NCBI GenBank assembly: GCA_964433875.1
Contig: CAYSSO010000037.1
Location: 1 to 14,712, forward strand
DNA from: Athalassotoga sp964433875
GTDB lineage: Bacteria > Thermotogota > Thermotogae > Mesoaciditogales > Mesoaciditogaceae
DNA: 14,712 bases
Direction: 5' to 3'
Shown here: positions 1 through 6,784 of the stretch, piece after piece
How the letters are laid out: each line of letters opens with the position of its first letter
Numbering within the stretch: position 1 is the stretch's first letter
The notes under the pieces: generated by a model
Seen by the model: the letters and a program-made list of their open reading frames with translations, nothing else
What the model was told of the DNA's origin: nothing
The model's database searches: none
Position numbers and translations under genes: made by a program

Positions 1-132
1 AAACCTTACCTTCTTTGCTGCCCGTTTTTCAATGACCTAATTTAAAAAGAACTTTCAAAAATTGCGAACCGAGAAATATCCTACCAAATAAAGGTGAACA
101 ATCAATGTTTTAATTGTAAAATGTGAGTTAAC
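1..132. other. Intergenic DNA at the left edge, no gene recognised
   Basis: No convincing coding region is visible. The minus strand has no ATG here, and the short plus-strand frames entering from the left edge stop by about position 45. The partners that often follow infB (rbfA, truB) are not present in this stretch. On the minus strand a weak promoter-like pair (TTGATT, 16 bp, TAGGAT) and a purine-rich AAGGTAAGG at the very edge could belong to a gene starting outside the window, but neither is strong evidence. Confidence 0.4.
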
Positions 133-136
133 TCAC
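118..136 (-). terminator. Possible weak terminator after infB
   Basis: The perfect palindrome GTGAGTTAACTCAC (123-136) contains the infB stop codon and would form a 5-bp stem with a TTAA loop in the minus-strand RNA. It is followed by ATTTTACAATTA. The stem is short and the U-run has only four residues, so termination here is plausible but would be inefficient without help. Confidence 0.35.
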
Positions 137-2208
137 GCTTTTTTGTCTTCTTTGTAGGTAGGGGATTTTCTTACCTCTTTTTTTATGTAAAACTCTATCT
201 CGTCGTTGGGCTTAAAATCCTCGAAATTCTCAACCTTTAGGCCTCCTTCCTGGGGAGCCTCAAGGGAATTTACATCATCTTTGAAATGCTTTAAAGCCTC
301 TATCCGTCCGTCAAATATGACATTATTATTTCTCAATATTTTGACATTCGCATTTTTCTCGGCACGCCCATCGTAGAGTTGAAAGCCGGCTATATTTCCA
401 ACCTTGGATATGTTGAAAACCTGTAAAACTCTTGCATGGCCTATAACCTCTTCGATAAGTTCAGGTTCCATCATACCTGCAAGCGCGGCCTTTATGTCCT
501 CTGTAAGATCAAAAATTATCTCGTAAGTTTTTATCTGGACTCCGAGTTGGTCTGCCTTAAGTTCGGTCTTAGGCTCAATTCCAACTCTAAATCCGAGAAT
601 GACGGCTTGATCCGCCGATGCAAGCAAAACATCGTTTATATTTATATTTCCTATACCTGCATGGACTACGTCTATTTTGATCTCTTCAGGTTCTATCTTT
701 TCGATGGCATTTTTCAAGGCCTCAAGGGCTCCGAATGTATCTGCCTTCACTATGATGTTTAAGACCTTTCTGCCTTCCGTTTCAGATAATTCATGTATAT
801 TTTCAAGTCTAACTCTTTTTACACTTTGAGTCTGTTCGACCTTCCGACTTTCCATGTAATCTCGCACTTCTTTTTGAGATGGCATAACGTAGAGAATAGA
901 ACCTGATTCTGGCAGTTCTTCAAATCCCATTATAACTACAGGATCTGATGGCTTGGCTTCTTTTACACTTTTGCCGGCATCGTCAAAGATAGATCTTACT
1001 TTTCCATACGTGTTTCCTGCGACAAAGTAATCACCGAGTTTGAGAATTCCATCCCTTACTATTACCGTGGCAACAGGGCCTTTGAATTTATCGAGTTTGG
1101 ATTCTATTATTATTCCTCTCGCCTTTCCATACCAATAGCCTTTAATCTCCCTTAATTCCGCAACGAGTAATATCATCTCGAGCAATTCGTCTATGCCTTT
1201 GCCGGTTTTCGCGGAGATTGGAACGACGGGGACATCTCCTCCCCAATCATCTGGAATTATGTTTAACTTGTTTACGAGATCCTGCTTTGTAAGTTCAATG
1301 TTCGCGTTTGGCTTGTCTATCTTGTTTATGGCAACGATAACCGGCACACCTGCATTTTTGGCGTGATCGTAAGCCTCCACAGTTTGAGGCATGACACCGT
1401 CATCGGCCGCAACGACTAAAACGACTATGTCTGTCGCCTGAGCGCCACGGGCGCGCATCTCTGTAAAGGCTTCGTGACCGGGCGTGTCTATAAAGGTTAT
1501 GCTTCTTCCGTTTATAGTTGCTTTGTAAGCGCCTATCGACTGAGTTATTCCACCGGCCTCTTTTTCTGCAAGGTGAGTTTTTCTTATTCTATCGAGTAGC
1601 GTTGTTTTGCCATGATCTACGTGGCCCATTATCGTAACTATCGGAGGCCTTGGTAAGTATTTGTCCGGATAATTTTGGTAAAATTTATCGAACTCTTCTT
1701 TAAGTGGATCTAAAATTTCACTTTTTTTGGGAGATTTAAATTCTACGTGGATTGAATACTTGTTTGCAATCTCTTCGATCAAAGGCTTTTCGAGGATTGT
1801 GTTTATAGTTAAAACCTTTCCTTCCATGAAAAGATCCTTTATAACCTTGGTTGGGGGGATCATCGTCATATCACAGAAGTCACGCAAAGTTATGCTTTTA
1901 CCCTCTTCTATTTCAACTGTTTTTTCTACACGAATTATCTCCTCTTGTTCGGCCTTTTTTGGTCTCTCTTCAAAAATCTCTTCTTCAATATGTTCTTTGG
2001 GTTTTGAAGGCTTTTTTTGCTTTACAACAGTTTCATTTTCATCGTCTTCTGAACTATATATCTCTAACAACATATTGACAACAGATTCGTCTAACGTTGA
2101 CATATGATTTTTGGCATCAACGCCAAGATCTTCCAATTCGGCCAGCAATTCTTTGCTTGTCATGTTAAGCCGTCTGGCCAGTTCGTGAACTCTTATCTTT
2201 TTATCCAT
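133..2208 (-). CDS. infB: Translation initiation factor IF-2
   Basis: IF-2 is the GTPase that brings formylmethionyl-tRNA to the 30S subunit and promotes subunit joining. The 691 residues show the full family plan: an IF2_N helical module (about 3-54), a charged Lys/Glu linker, a second IF2_N-like module (about 104-155), then the G domain with GHVDHGKT (195-202), GGITQ of switch I (219-223), DTPGHE (241-246, with His245 in the catalytic position), NKID (295-298) and SAK (332-334), followed by the beta-barrel and C-terminal fMet-tRNA-binding domains. The length is normal for a factor with a short N-terminal region. The ATG follows GGAGGG with good spacing and overlaps the preceding ylxQ stop by one base (TAATG), which suggests translational coupling. 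It is the last gene of the rimP operon. Confidence 0.98.
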   Translation of the reverse strand: MDKKIRVHELARRLNMTSKELLAELEDLGVDAKNHMSTLDESVVNMLLEIYSSEDDENETVVKQKKPSKPKEHIEEEIFEERPKKAEQEEIIRVEKTVEIEEGKSITLRDFCDMTMIPPTKVIKDLFMEGKVLTINTILEKPLIEEIANKYSIHVEFKSPKKSEILDPLKEEFDKFYQNYPDKYLPRPPIVTIMGHVDHGKTTLLDRIRKTHLAEKEAGGITQSIGAYKATINGRSITFIDTPGHEAFTEMRARGAQATDIVVLVVAADDGVMPQTVEAYDHAKNAGVPVIVAINKIDKPNANIELTKQDLVNKLNIIPDDWGGDVPVVPISAKTGKGIDELLEMILLVAELREIKGYWYGKARGIIIESKLDKFKGPVATVIVRDGILKLGDYFVAGNTYGKVRSIFDDAGKSVKEAKPSDPVVIMGFEELPESGSILYVMPSQKEVRDYMESRKVEQTQSVKRVRLENIHELSETEGRKVLNIIVKADTFGALEALKNAIEKIEPEEIKIDVVHAGIGNININDVLLASADQAVILGFRVGIEPKTELKADQLGVQIKTYEIIFDLTEDIKAALAGMMEPELIEEVIGHARVLQVFNISKVGNIAGFQLYDGRAEKNANVKILRNNNVIFDGRIEALKHFKDDVNSLEAPQEGGLKVENFEDFKPNDEIEFYIKKEVRKSPTYKEDKKA

Positions 2209-2537
2209 TAAATCCCTCCATTAACTTTTTCATTTAACAATTTATTTATTCCTCTTATAAAAGTTTCTTCGATTATTCCGACTGCGGAAACCTCTTCTTT
2301 TCCAATGGCTTTACCCAGCCTTGCCTTATCAACGTCTAATTTAACAAAAGGCACACCATAATTTTGGCATTTTTTTATCAGAGCATCAACACTGCCGCCG
2401 TGATCGCGGGCAAAGACAACTAATTTTTCTTTTTGAAAACTCGAGATATAGGTCTTCAAAGCCTTCTGCCCCAAAATCAAATTGCCCGTTTTAGATGCTA
2501 TACCAAGTATACTAAGTATACTCTCTTCCTTTTTCAA
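2208..2537 (-). CDS. ylxQ: YlxQ-type L7Ae-family RNA-binding protein
   Basis: A 109-residue protein of the L7Ae/L30e fold, the usual small companion between nusA and infB. Family members bind kinked RNA; the cellular target of bacterial YlxQ is unsettled. The visible family pattern is the N-terminal LGIASKTGNLILGQ segment, a central VVFARDHGG stretch followed by helix SVDALIKKC, and a VPFVKLDVDKARLGKAIGKE segment near the RNA-facing side. The start is TTG, overlapping the nusA stop as TTGA, with GGAGAAGG about nine bases upstream. No ATG offers a better start. The neighbouring ylxR gene found in many nusA operons is absent. Identification rests on fold-like pattern and position. Confidence 0.88.
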   Translation of the reverse strand: MKKEESILSILGIASKTGNLILGQKALKTYISSFQKEKLVVFARDHGGSVDALIKKCQNYGVPFVKLDVDKARLGKAIGKEEVSAVGIIEETFIRGINKLLNEKVNGGI

Positions 2538-3535
2538 TTCTTAAAACCTTCTCCCATGAATTGACGTATCTCTATCTTCCATCCGGTCAACTTCGATGCC
2601 AATCTCACATTTTGTCCATCTTTTCCTATCGCAAGTGAGATCTGGGTCGGCGAGACCGTTATGTACATCTTGTGATCTTCCTCGCTTAAGGATATGTCCA
2701 TAACCTTTGCAGGAGAAAGTGCGTTCGAAACAAACTGAACTGGATCGGAAGAGAATGGAATTATATCTATCTTTTCACCATTCAACTCCTTTATAACTTG
2801 ATTTACGCGGCTTCCTCCTTCTCCTATACAGGCACCTACAGGATCTACATTTGGATCCGTAGATATCACGGCTATTTTTGTCCTTGAGCCCGCCTCTCTC
2901 GCTATGGCAACTATTTTTACTATACCACTCTCGATCTCGGGAACGTACTTTTCGAACAATTTTTGAACAAGTTCATTCGCGACCCTGCTTAAGACTACAA
3001 CTGGCCCTTTATTTCTTTTTTCAACGGCTATAACGTAAGCCTTAACGAGATCTCCAACCTTGAACTTTTCATTTGGAATTCTTTCTTTTACCGGCAAAAT
3101 AGCATCAACTTTGTTTAATCTTAGTTCAACGTCTCCTGTTGAAGGACGGACAACTTCTGCCGTAACTACGGCATGATAAAGATCCATGTACTCGTTAAAG
3201 AGATTTTCCTTCTCTATCTCTTTTAACTTCTGGATGAGTACCTGCTTTGCGGTTTGAGCCGCTATCCTTCCAAATTTTTTTGTATTCAAAGTTTCTTTTT
3301 TTATTGTTTTGACCTCTACAGTGCCATCTTCGGCCGTTTCGGTAATGTTTTGAACAACATTTATCTCTCCCGTTACACCGTCTATCTTTATCGAGAGAGT
3401 ATCATCCTGAACGTTGAAATTCTTTCTATAGGCCGTTGTAAGGGCCTTCTCGAGTATCTCAAAAAGTTCATCACGACTTATATTTTTTTCACCTTGAAGT
3501 TGTTCTAACGCTTCTAAAAGATTTAAATTAAGCAT
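2534..3535 (-). CDS. nusA: Transcription termination/antitermination factor NusA
   Basis: NusA binds RNA polymerase and nascent RNA, stimulating pausing and hairpin termination and taking part in antitermination. The 333 residues give an N-terminal polymerase-binding domain (1 to about 130), an S1 domain (about 131-195), and two KH domains whose GxxG loops are visible as GEGG (238-241) and GKDG (304-307). The protein ends soon after KH2, so the C-terminal acidic repeats of the E. coli protein are absent, as in many other bacteria. ATG follows GAGGAGG, which overlaps the rimP stop codon (TGAGGAGG); the gap to rimP is 12 bases and the 3' end overlaps ylxQ by four. In E. coli this operon is autoregulated by NusA; the hairpin at the rimP mRNA 5' end would be a natural place for that here (inference). 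Confidence 0.97.
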   Translation of the reverse strand: MLNLNLLEALEQLQGEKNISRDELFEILEKALTTAYRKNFNVQDDTLSIKIDGVTGEINVVQNITETAEDGTVEVKTIKKETLNTKKFGRIAAQTAKQVLIQKLKEIEKENLFNEYMDLYHAVVTAEVVRPSTGDVELRLNKVDAILPVKERIPNEKFKVGDLVKAYVIAVEKRNKGPVVVLSRVANELVQKLFEKYVPEIESGIVKIVAIAREAGSRTKIAVISTDPNVDPVGACIGEGGSRVNQVIKELNGEKIDIIPFSSDPVQFVSNALSPAKVMDISLSEEDHKMYITVSPTQISLAIGKDGQNVRLASKLTGWKIEIRQFMGEGFKN

Positions 3536-3547
3536 TTTTCATCCTCC

Positions 3548-4003
3548 TCAAAACTCCACAACGAGATTTGCAGATTTTATTTTCGAAAAATCATAAGACG
3601 ATATCATACCATCGACATCGAGAAAAAACATGTTGGATACAACGTCACATTTGACTATCCTTCCGGTTATTGTTTTTTTCTCATTATCATTTTCGATCTT
3701 TATCTTTACAAGTTTTCCTTTAAATCTGTCAAAATCCTGTATTTTTCTCAACGGTCTGTCAAGTCCCGGTGAAGAAACTTCCAAAATGTAATTTTCCATT
3801 TCACTTTCGGCATCAAGCAAAGGACTTATCTCCTTAGAAAAAGCCTCGCATTGATCTATGCTCACATATCCAGTTGGATCATCGATAACTATGTTCAGAA
3901 GGGACCTTCCCTTTCTTTTTTTAAAATCAACCTCAAAGATTTCCAAATTCATCCTTCTGGCCACATCCTCAGCCAATTTTTTTACAATCTCAACGTTTTC
4001 CAT
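3548..4003 (-). CDS. rimP: Ribosome maturation factor RimP
   Basis: RimP assists late maturation of the 30S subunit. The sequence has the two-domain family pattern: an N-terminal alpha/beta domain with the EIFEVDFKKRKGRSLLNIVIDDPTGYVSIDQC stretch abbreviated here as RGRSLLNIVID-like (variant KGRSLLNIVIDD), the family hallmark YILEVSSPGLDRPL, and a C-terminal Sm-like barrel. I place the start at ATG 4003 (151 residues). A GTG at 4012 would add three residues, but AAGGAG (4017-4012) overlaps it, whereas it lies eight bases from the ATG, the normal spacing. It is the first gene of the operon, read from the promoter at 4062-4090 through a leader of about 52 bases. Confidence 0.95.
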   Translation of the reverse strand: MENVEIVKKLAEDVARRMNLEIFEVDFKKRKGRSLLNIVIDDPTGYVSIDQCEAFSKEISPLLDAESEMENYILEVSSPGLDRPLRKIQDFDRFKGKLVKIKIENDNEKKTITGRIVKCDVVSNMFFLDVDGMISSYDFSKIKSANLVVEF

Positions 4004-4030
4004 CTCAAACACTCCTTAACTTGAAAACAA

Positions 4031-4053
4031 ATTCGAGGGCTCTGCCCTCGAAT
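4031..4053 (-). promoter_or_regulatory. Hairpin at the 5' end of the rimP operon mRNA
   Basis: ATTCGAGGGC and GCCCTCGAAT form a perfect 10-bp stem around a 3-nt loop. On the minus strand it is followed by TTGTTTTC, so it resembles a small intrinsic terminator. The predicted transcription start (about 4055) is only two or three bases before the stem, so it would be a 5'-terminal cap-like hairpin. It could stabilise the mRNA, act as a promoter-proximal attenuator, or serve as a DNA operator; the sequence alone does not decide. Confidence 0.65.
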
Positions 4054-4061
4054 ACGTCTTT

Positions 4062-4090
4062 ATTCTATCATAATTTTATCCCGCTGTCAA
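4062..4090 (-). promoter_or_regulatory. Promoter of the rimP-nusA-ylxQ-infB operon
   Basis: A perfect -35 box TTGACA (4090-4085), a 17-bp spacer and a -10 box TAGAAT (4067-4062, one mismatch) give a near-consensus housekeeping promoter reading toward rimP. The expected transcription start is around 4055. Confidence 0.85.
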
Positions 4091-4095
4091 TTCGT

Positions 4096-4112
4096 TATGC
4101 TTGACAAGCATA
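4096..4112. promoter_or_regulatory. 17-bp palindrome, candidate operator
   Basis: TATGCTTGACAAGCATA is a perfect inverted repeat, 8-bp arms around one central base. It overlaps the -35 box of the transporter promoter and ends six bases from the -35 box of the rimP promoter. The size and symmetry are typical of a dimeric repressor or activator site. A second, smaller inverted repeat (AGCAT ac ATGCT, 4107-4118) overlaps its right arm. The regulator is unknown. Confidence 0.5.
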
Positions 4113-4128
4113 CATGCTATGTGAGAAT
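4101..4128 (+). promoter_or_regulatory. Candidate promoter of the MFS transporter gene
   Basis: A perfect TTGACA at 4101-4106 is followed after 16 bp by GAGAAT (4123-4128), a poor -10 match (4 of 6). The weak -10 together with a palindrome across the -35 suggests a promoter that may need an activator or is repressible. The predicted start near 4135 would leave almost no leader before ATG 4138. Confidence 0.45.
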
Positions 4129-4137
4129 ATATTCAAG

Positions 4138-5280
4138 ATGAATAAAAAATTCATGACAAACTTCATATCTCTAATCTCATCGAGAGCGGCATATGCCCTC
4201 AATTGGTACAACATCTCTCCACTCTACATCTTTATAGAGTCTTCTTTGGCCATTCCCCTTTCAAAACTCGGAGAAATTCCGACATCTTTCCTTTTGGGCG
4301 CGGGCATTTTTCAAATTCCATCGGGCCTTCTTGCTGCCAAAATAGGGAATAAGCGCGTTGCAATGGCGGGAATGTATTTACTCTCAATAATGTCATTGCT
4401 TTCCGGCCTCGCGTGGAATTTCGAATCTATGATGGTTTTCAGATTCTTTGTCGGAGTTGGAGCGGCCATGTACTTTTCACCGGCACTGGGGATAATAAAG
4501 AATGTTTTTTCGGAAAGAAACAGAGGGATGGCAATGGGATTTTACAATGGTGCTTTTAACCTTGGGGCTGGAATAGGAATTGCCGCGTGGAACGCGATAG
4601 CAGTTGTCGTTGGCTGGAGAGCGGCGCTTGTTGTGGGAGGACTTATTGGTCTTGCCATAACGATCGAAAATAACCTTTTGCTTCCGCCAGACGAAAAGAC
4701 AAAGGAAAAGGTAGAATGGAAAAAGGTCCTCGCAAACAAAGATGTATGGCTCATAGGCCTTAGCCTTGCCGGCTTTTGGGGCGCATTTTTTGCAACGGCT
4801 CAATTTTTAAGTCCTTATCTTGTCAAGAAAGGCATGAATGGCGATCTTGCCGGATTGATCTCTTCGCTTACGCTTGTTGCCGGTGCCATTGGTGGCCCTT
4901 TAATAGGAATGATATCTGACAGGATAAAAAAGAGAAAACAATTCATGATCCTGCTTTCTGTTGTCATGTTTTTCCTGATATCCACAATTTTTCTGACAAA
5001 TACTTTTGCCATATGGATTTACACAGCTCTCCTTGGGGTATTATCGGCGGGAGTTTTCTCGATACTCTACGCAATACCGGCTGGATACAAAGAGATACCT
5101 CCACGCCTTCTCCCGCTTTCAATATCTTTGATAAATTCAATCCAGATCTCAGTAGGATCGATCGCCCCTTATCTTTTCACATTTACTGCCGCCCGTTTTT
5201 CCTTCACCTTTGGATGGATATCCCTTGGAATATTTCTTTTGATCTTTCTCCCACTTGCAAAATTCGCAAAGGACGGGTAA
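4138..5280 (+). CDS. Major facilitator superfamily transporter, substrate unknown
   Basis: A 12-helix secondary transporter by hydrophobicity. The loop between helices 2 and 3 carries a motif-A-like GLLAAKIGNKR, and the matching loop in the second half carries GMISDRIKKRK. RFFVGVGAAMYFSPALG and the Gly-rich NGAFNLGAGIGIAAWN stretch fit helices 4 and 5. The length (380 residues from ATG 4138) is ordinary for the family, and nothing identifies the substrate. The start is uncertain: ATG 4114 lies inside the promoter/palindrome region, none of the candidate ATGs (4114, 4138, 4153) has a good ribosome binding site, and 4138 best fits the predicted transcription start, so the message may be nearly leaderless. 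The gene stands alone, divergent from rimP and convergent with glnA. Its stop codon lies inside the downstream hairpin. Confidence 0.85.
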   Translation: MNKKFMTNFISLISSRAAYALNWYNISPLYIFIESSLAIPLSKLGEIPTSFLLGAGIFQIPSGLLAAKIGNKRVAMAGMYLLSIMSLLSGLAWNFESMMVFRFFVGVGAAMYFSPALGIIKNVFSERNRGMAMGFYNGAFNLGAGIGIAAWNAIAVVVGWRAALVVGGLIGLAITIENNLLLPPDEKTKEKVEWKKVLANKDVWLIGLSLAGFWGAFFATAQFLSPYLVKKGMNGDLAGLISSLTLVAGAIGGPLIGMISDRIKKRKQFMILLSVVMFFLISTIFLTNTFAIWIYTALLGVLSAGVFSILYAIPAGYKEIPPRLLPLSISLINSIQISVGSIAPYLFTFTAARFSFTFGWISLGIFLLIFLPLAKFAKDG

Positions 5281-5303
5281 AGTGCGATATCGCATCTTTA
5301 CCC
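5275..5303. terminator. Shared terminator hairpin between MFS gene and glnA
   Basis: GGGTAAAG-TGCGAT pairs with ATCGCA-T-CTTTACCC: a 14-bp stem interrupted by a single-base bulge, overlapping the transporter stop codon and ending eight bases from the glnA stop. On the plus strand it is followed by TTTGACATTTATAC, a moderate U-rich tail; on the minus strand no T-run follows. It probably terminates the transporter transcript and may only protect the glnA 3' end. Confidence 0.65.
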
Positions 5304-5311
5304 TTTGACAT

Positions 5312-6622
5312 TTATACATTTTCAAAATATTCCTTTATTTCCCAGTTTGTGACGGCCGTTGAAAATCTCTTCCACTCGATCTCCTTCATTCTGACAAATA
5401 TCTCAAAGGCTTTCTGCCCGAGAGTGTCGATGATCAATTTGTCTTTTTTGGCAAGTTCCACCGCCTCCATTAAATTCGAAGGCAAAGACTTTATCTTGTT
5501 ACCTTTCTTTTCTGAATCGCTCATCTTAAAAATATTCTTGTTTATCGGTTTGGGAGGCATCAAATTTCGTTTTAATCCATCAAGTCCGGAGGCAAGAATA
5601 ACTGCAAATGCGAGATAGGCATTACATGAGGAATCCGGGCTTCTGTACTCAAGTCTTGTTCTTTCTCCTCTCGCCTGAGGTATTCTTATAAGGGCTGATC
5701 TGTTGCTCACTGCCCACGCAACATTCACAGGCGCTTCATAGCCGGGCACAAGTCTTTTGTAAGAGTTAACCGTAGGATTTGTTATAGCCGTTATATACCT
5801 TGAATGTTCCATCAAACCGGCCACGAAGTGCATAAAGATCTCGCTCAGTTCATATTCACCCTTTGGATCGTAAAAGGCATTTTGACCATCTTTGAAAAGA
5901 CTTATGTGAACGTGCATTCCAGATCCGTTTATTCCTTCTATCGGCTTTGGCATGAATGTCGCCTTTAATCCGTTCTTTAAAGCAACTGTCTTTACGACCA
6001 ATTTAAATGTTTGGACTCTATCGGCAGTCGTTAAGATGTCTGCATATCTAAAATCGATCTCGTGCTGGGAAGGAGAAACCTCGTGATGATCTGCCTCAAC
6101 CTGAAAGCCCATCTCTTCAAGGTCCTGAACGATCTCTCGCCTCACAATTTCACTTCTACTCAAAGGCAGCATATCAAAATAACTTCCGGAATCCACAAGA
6201 GCCTCTTTTGGATCTCCATCTGACTCAAAGATGAAAAACTCCGGCTCAGGGCCAGCCTGGGCTTCAAATCCCATCTGTTTTGCTTCGTTCACAACTTTTT
6301 TGAGAATGTACCTCGGAGATTCCTTACACTCACTGCCATCCGGCTCCATGACATCGCATATTATCCTTGCAGATTTGGAATCTTCCCATGGTATCAGTGT
6401 AAAAGTTGAAAGATCTGGCCTTAAGTACATGTCTGACTCCTGAATCCTTGCAAAGCCCTCGACAGAGGATCCGTCAAACATAACCTTGCCATCGAGTACC
6501 CTTCGAACGTCAGAGGTAGGAACGCTTACCTGTTTTAGCGTTCCATCGAGATCCGTGAATTGAAGTCTCAATATCTTGACGTTCTTCTCTTTGATCACCT
6601 TCAATAAATCCTCTTCTTTCAT
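5312..6622 (-). CDS. glnA: Glutamine synthetase, type I (GSI-alpha)
   Basis: Makes glutamine from glutamate, ammonia and ATP as a cytoplasmic dodecamer, the main ammonia-assimilating step. At 436 residues it is complete. Visible sites: metal/substrate ligands in GPEPEF (124-129), DHHEVSPSQHEID (178-190), NGSGMHVHIS (232-241), the NPTVNSYKRLVPGYEAP loop with flap Glu296, NRSALIRIP (307-315) and EYRSPDSS (325-332). It is GSI-alpha: short, without the 25-residue insertion of the beta type, with Phe in NIFKMS where adenylylated enzymes have Tyr (NLYDLP), and with Arg59 in EGFARIQESD matching B. subtilis Arg62, the feedback-inhibition residue. ATG follows AAGGAGG by six bases. Upstream is a roughly 170-nt leader with an Asn-rich peptide frame and a terminator/antiterminator pair, so expression is probably set by attenuation. 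It is monocistronic in this window. Confidence 0.98.
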   Translation of the reverse strand: MKEEDLLKVIKEKNVKILRLQFTDLDGTLKQVSVPTSDVRRVLDGKVMFDGSSVEGFARIQESDMYLRPDLSTFTLIPWEDSKSARIICDVMEPDGSECKESPRYILKKVVNEAKQMGFEAQAGPEPEFFIFESDGDPKEALVDSGSYFDMLPLSRSEIVRREIVQDLEEMGFQVEADHHEVSPSQHEIDFRYADILTTADRVQTFKLVVKTVALKNGLKATFMPKPIEGINGSGMHVHISLFKDGQNAFYDPKGEYELSEIFMHFVAGLMEHSRYITAITNPTVNSYKRLVPGYEAPVNVAWAVSNRSALIRIPQARGERTRLEYRSPDSSCNAYLAFAVILASGLDGLKRNLMPPKPINKNIFKMSDSEKKGNKIKSLPSNLMEAVELAKKDKLIIDTLGQKAFEIFVRMKEIEWKRFSTAVTNWEIKEYFENV

Positions 6623-6640
6623 ACAATTCCTCCTTATATA

Positions 6641-6671
6641 AAGATAAAGACCGGTGTCTTTTCACCGGTCT
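6641..6671 (-). terminator. Leader terminator (3:4 hairpin) upstream of glnA
   Basis: In the minus-strand RNA, AGACCGGUG (6671-6663) pairs perfectly with CACCGGUCU (6656-6648) around the hexaloop AAAAGA, a 9-bp stem. It is followed by UUAUCUUUAUAU, an imperfect U-rich tail. It ends six bases before the glnA ribosome binding site (6635-6629), so a terminator here can only serve as a regulatory attenuator of glnA, not as the end of another gene. Its 5' arm can alternatively pair with an upstream segment. Confidence 0.75.
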
Positions 6672-6719
6672 CTTGGGAAAATTCAAAAAATTCAACCCAA
6701 TCGACCAGTGTCGATCGGA
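6663..6719 (-). promoter_or_regulatory. Antiterminator and anti-antiterminator pairings of the glnA leader
   Basis: Two further helices compete with the terminator. The 1:2 hairpin: positions 6719-6710 pair with 6705-6696 around loop ACUG, ten pairs including two G-U. The 2:3 antiterminator: CACUGGUCGAUUGGG (6710-6696) pairs with CCCAAGAGACCGGUG (6677-6663), eight pairs, a tandem G-A mismatch, then five pairs. Segment 3 contains the 5' arm of the terminator, so 2:3 excludes 3:4, and 1:2 excludes 2:3. The order 1-2-3-4 and its exclusivity match classical amino-acid attenuators. Confidence 0.75.
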
Positions 6720-6784
6720 TTATTATTGTTATTTGCAAGAATTTGCCCGATTAAATTTTCTATCATTCTATCCATCTCATTCAT
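6692..6784 (-). CDS. Putative glnA leader peptide with five consecutive Asn codons
   Basis: A 30-codon frame (ATG 6784, stop TGA 6694-6692) lies entirely within the glnA leader. Codons 18-22 (6733-6719) are AAT AAC AAT AAT AAT, giving Ala-Asn5-Pro. Asn also occurs at codons 2 and 10, and one Gln (CAA) at codon 14. The frame then runs through segment 2 of the attenuator and stops two bases past it, so a ribosome that finishes translation would cover segment 2, while one stalled on the Asn run would cover segment 1. In-frame ATGs at 6775 and 6766 are alternative starts. None has a strong Shine-Dalgarno sequence, only GAG-type weak matches, which is the main reason for doubt. The Asn run could arise by chance in AT-rich DNA, but not easily in this arrangement. 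Confidence 0.6.
   Translation of the reverse strand: MNEMDRMIENLIGQILANNNNNPIDTGRLG

Noticed and set aside
436..762. Plus-strand reading frame opposite infB
   Set aside because: It lies wholly inside the well-supported infB gene on the other strand, has no ribosome binding site and encodes a composition typical of antisense translation. The same holds for the other antisense frames within infB, nusA, dnaA and the exporter genes.
2495..2525. Repeated TATACTTAG/TATACTTGG in the ylxQ coding strand as an internal promoter
   Set aside because: The only -35-like sequence is 11 bp away, and the repeat is explained by the repeated Ser-Ile-Leu codons of the protein.
5013..5618. 201-codon plus-strand frame running from the transporter gene into glnA antisense
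   Set aside because: It overlaps two strongly supported genes, crosses a terminator hairpin, and its sequence is antisense-like without a recognisable domain.
6677..6696. Kink-turn for YlxQ/L7Ae binding in the glnA antiterminator, suggested by tandem G-A pairs
   Set aside because: A kink-turn needs a three-base bulge next to the tandem G-A pairs; the internal loop here is symmetric (2 by 2).
6648..6719. ANTAR-type dual-hairpin antiterminator, known to control glnA in some clostridia
   Set aside because: ANTAR targets have two hexaloops with A at position 1 and G at position 4. Here one loop is AAAAGA (A at position 4) and the other is the tetraloop ACUG, so the pattern does not fit.
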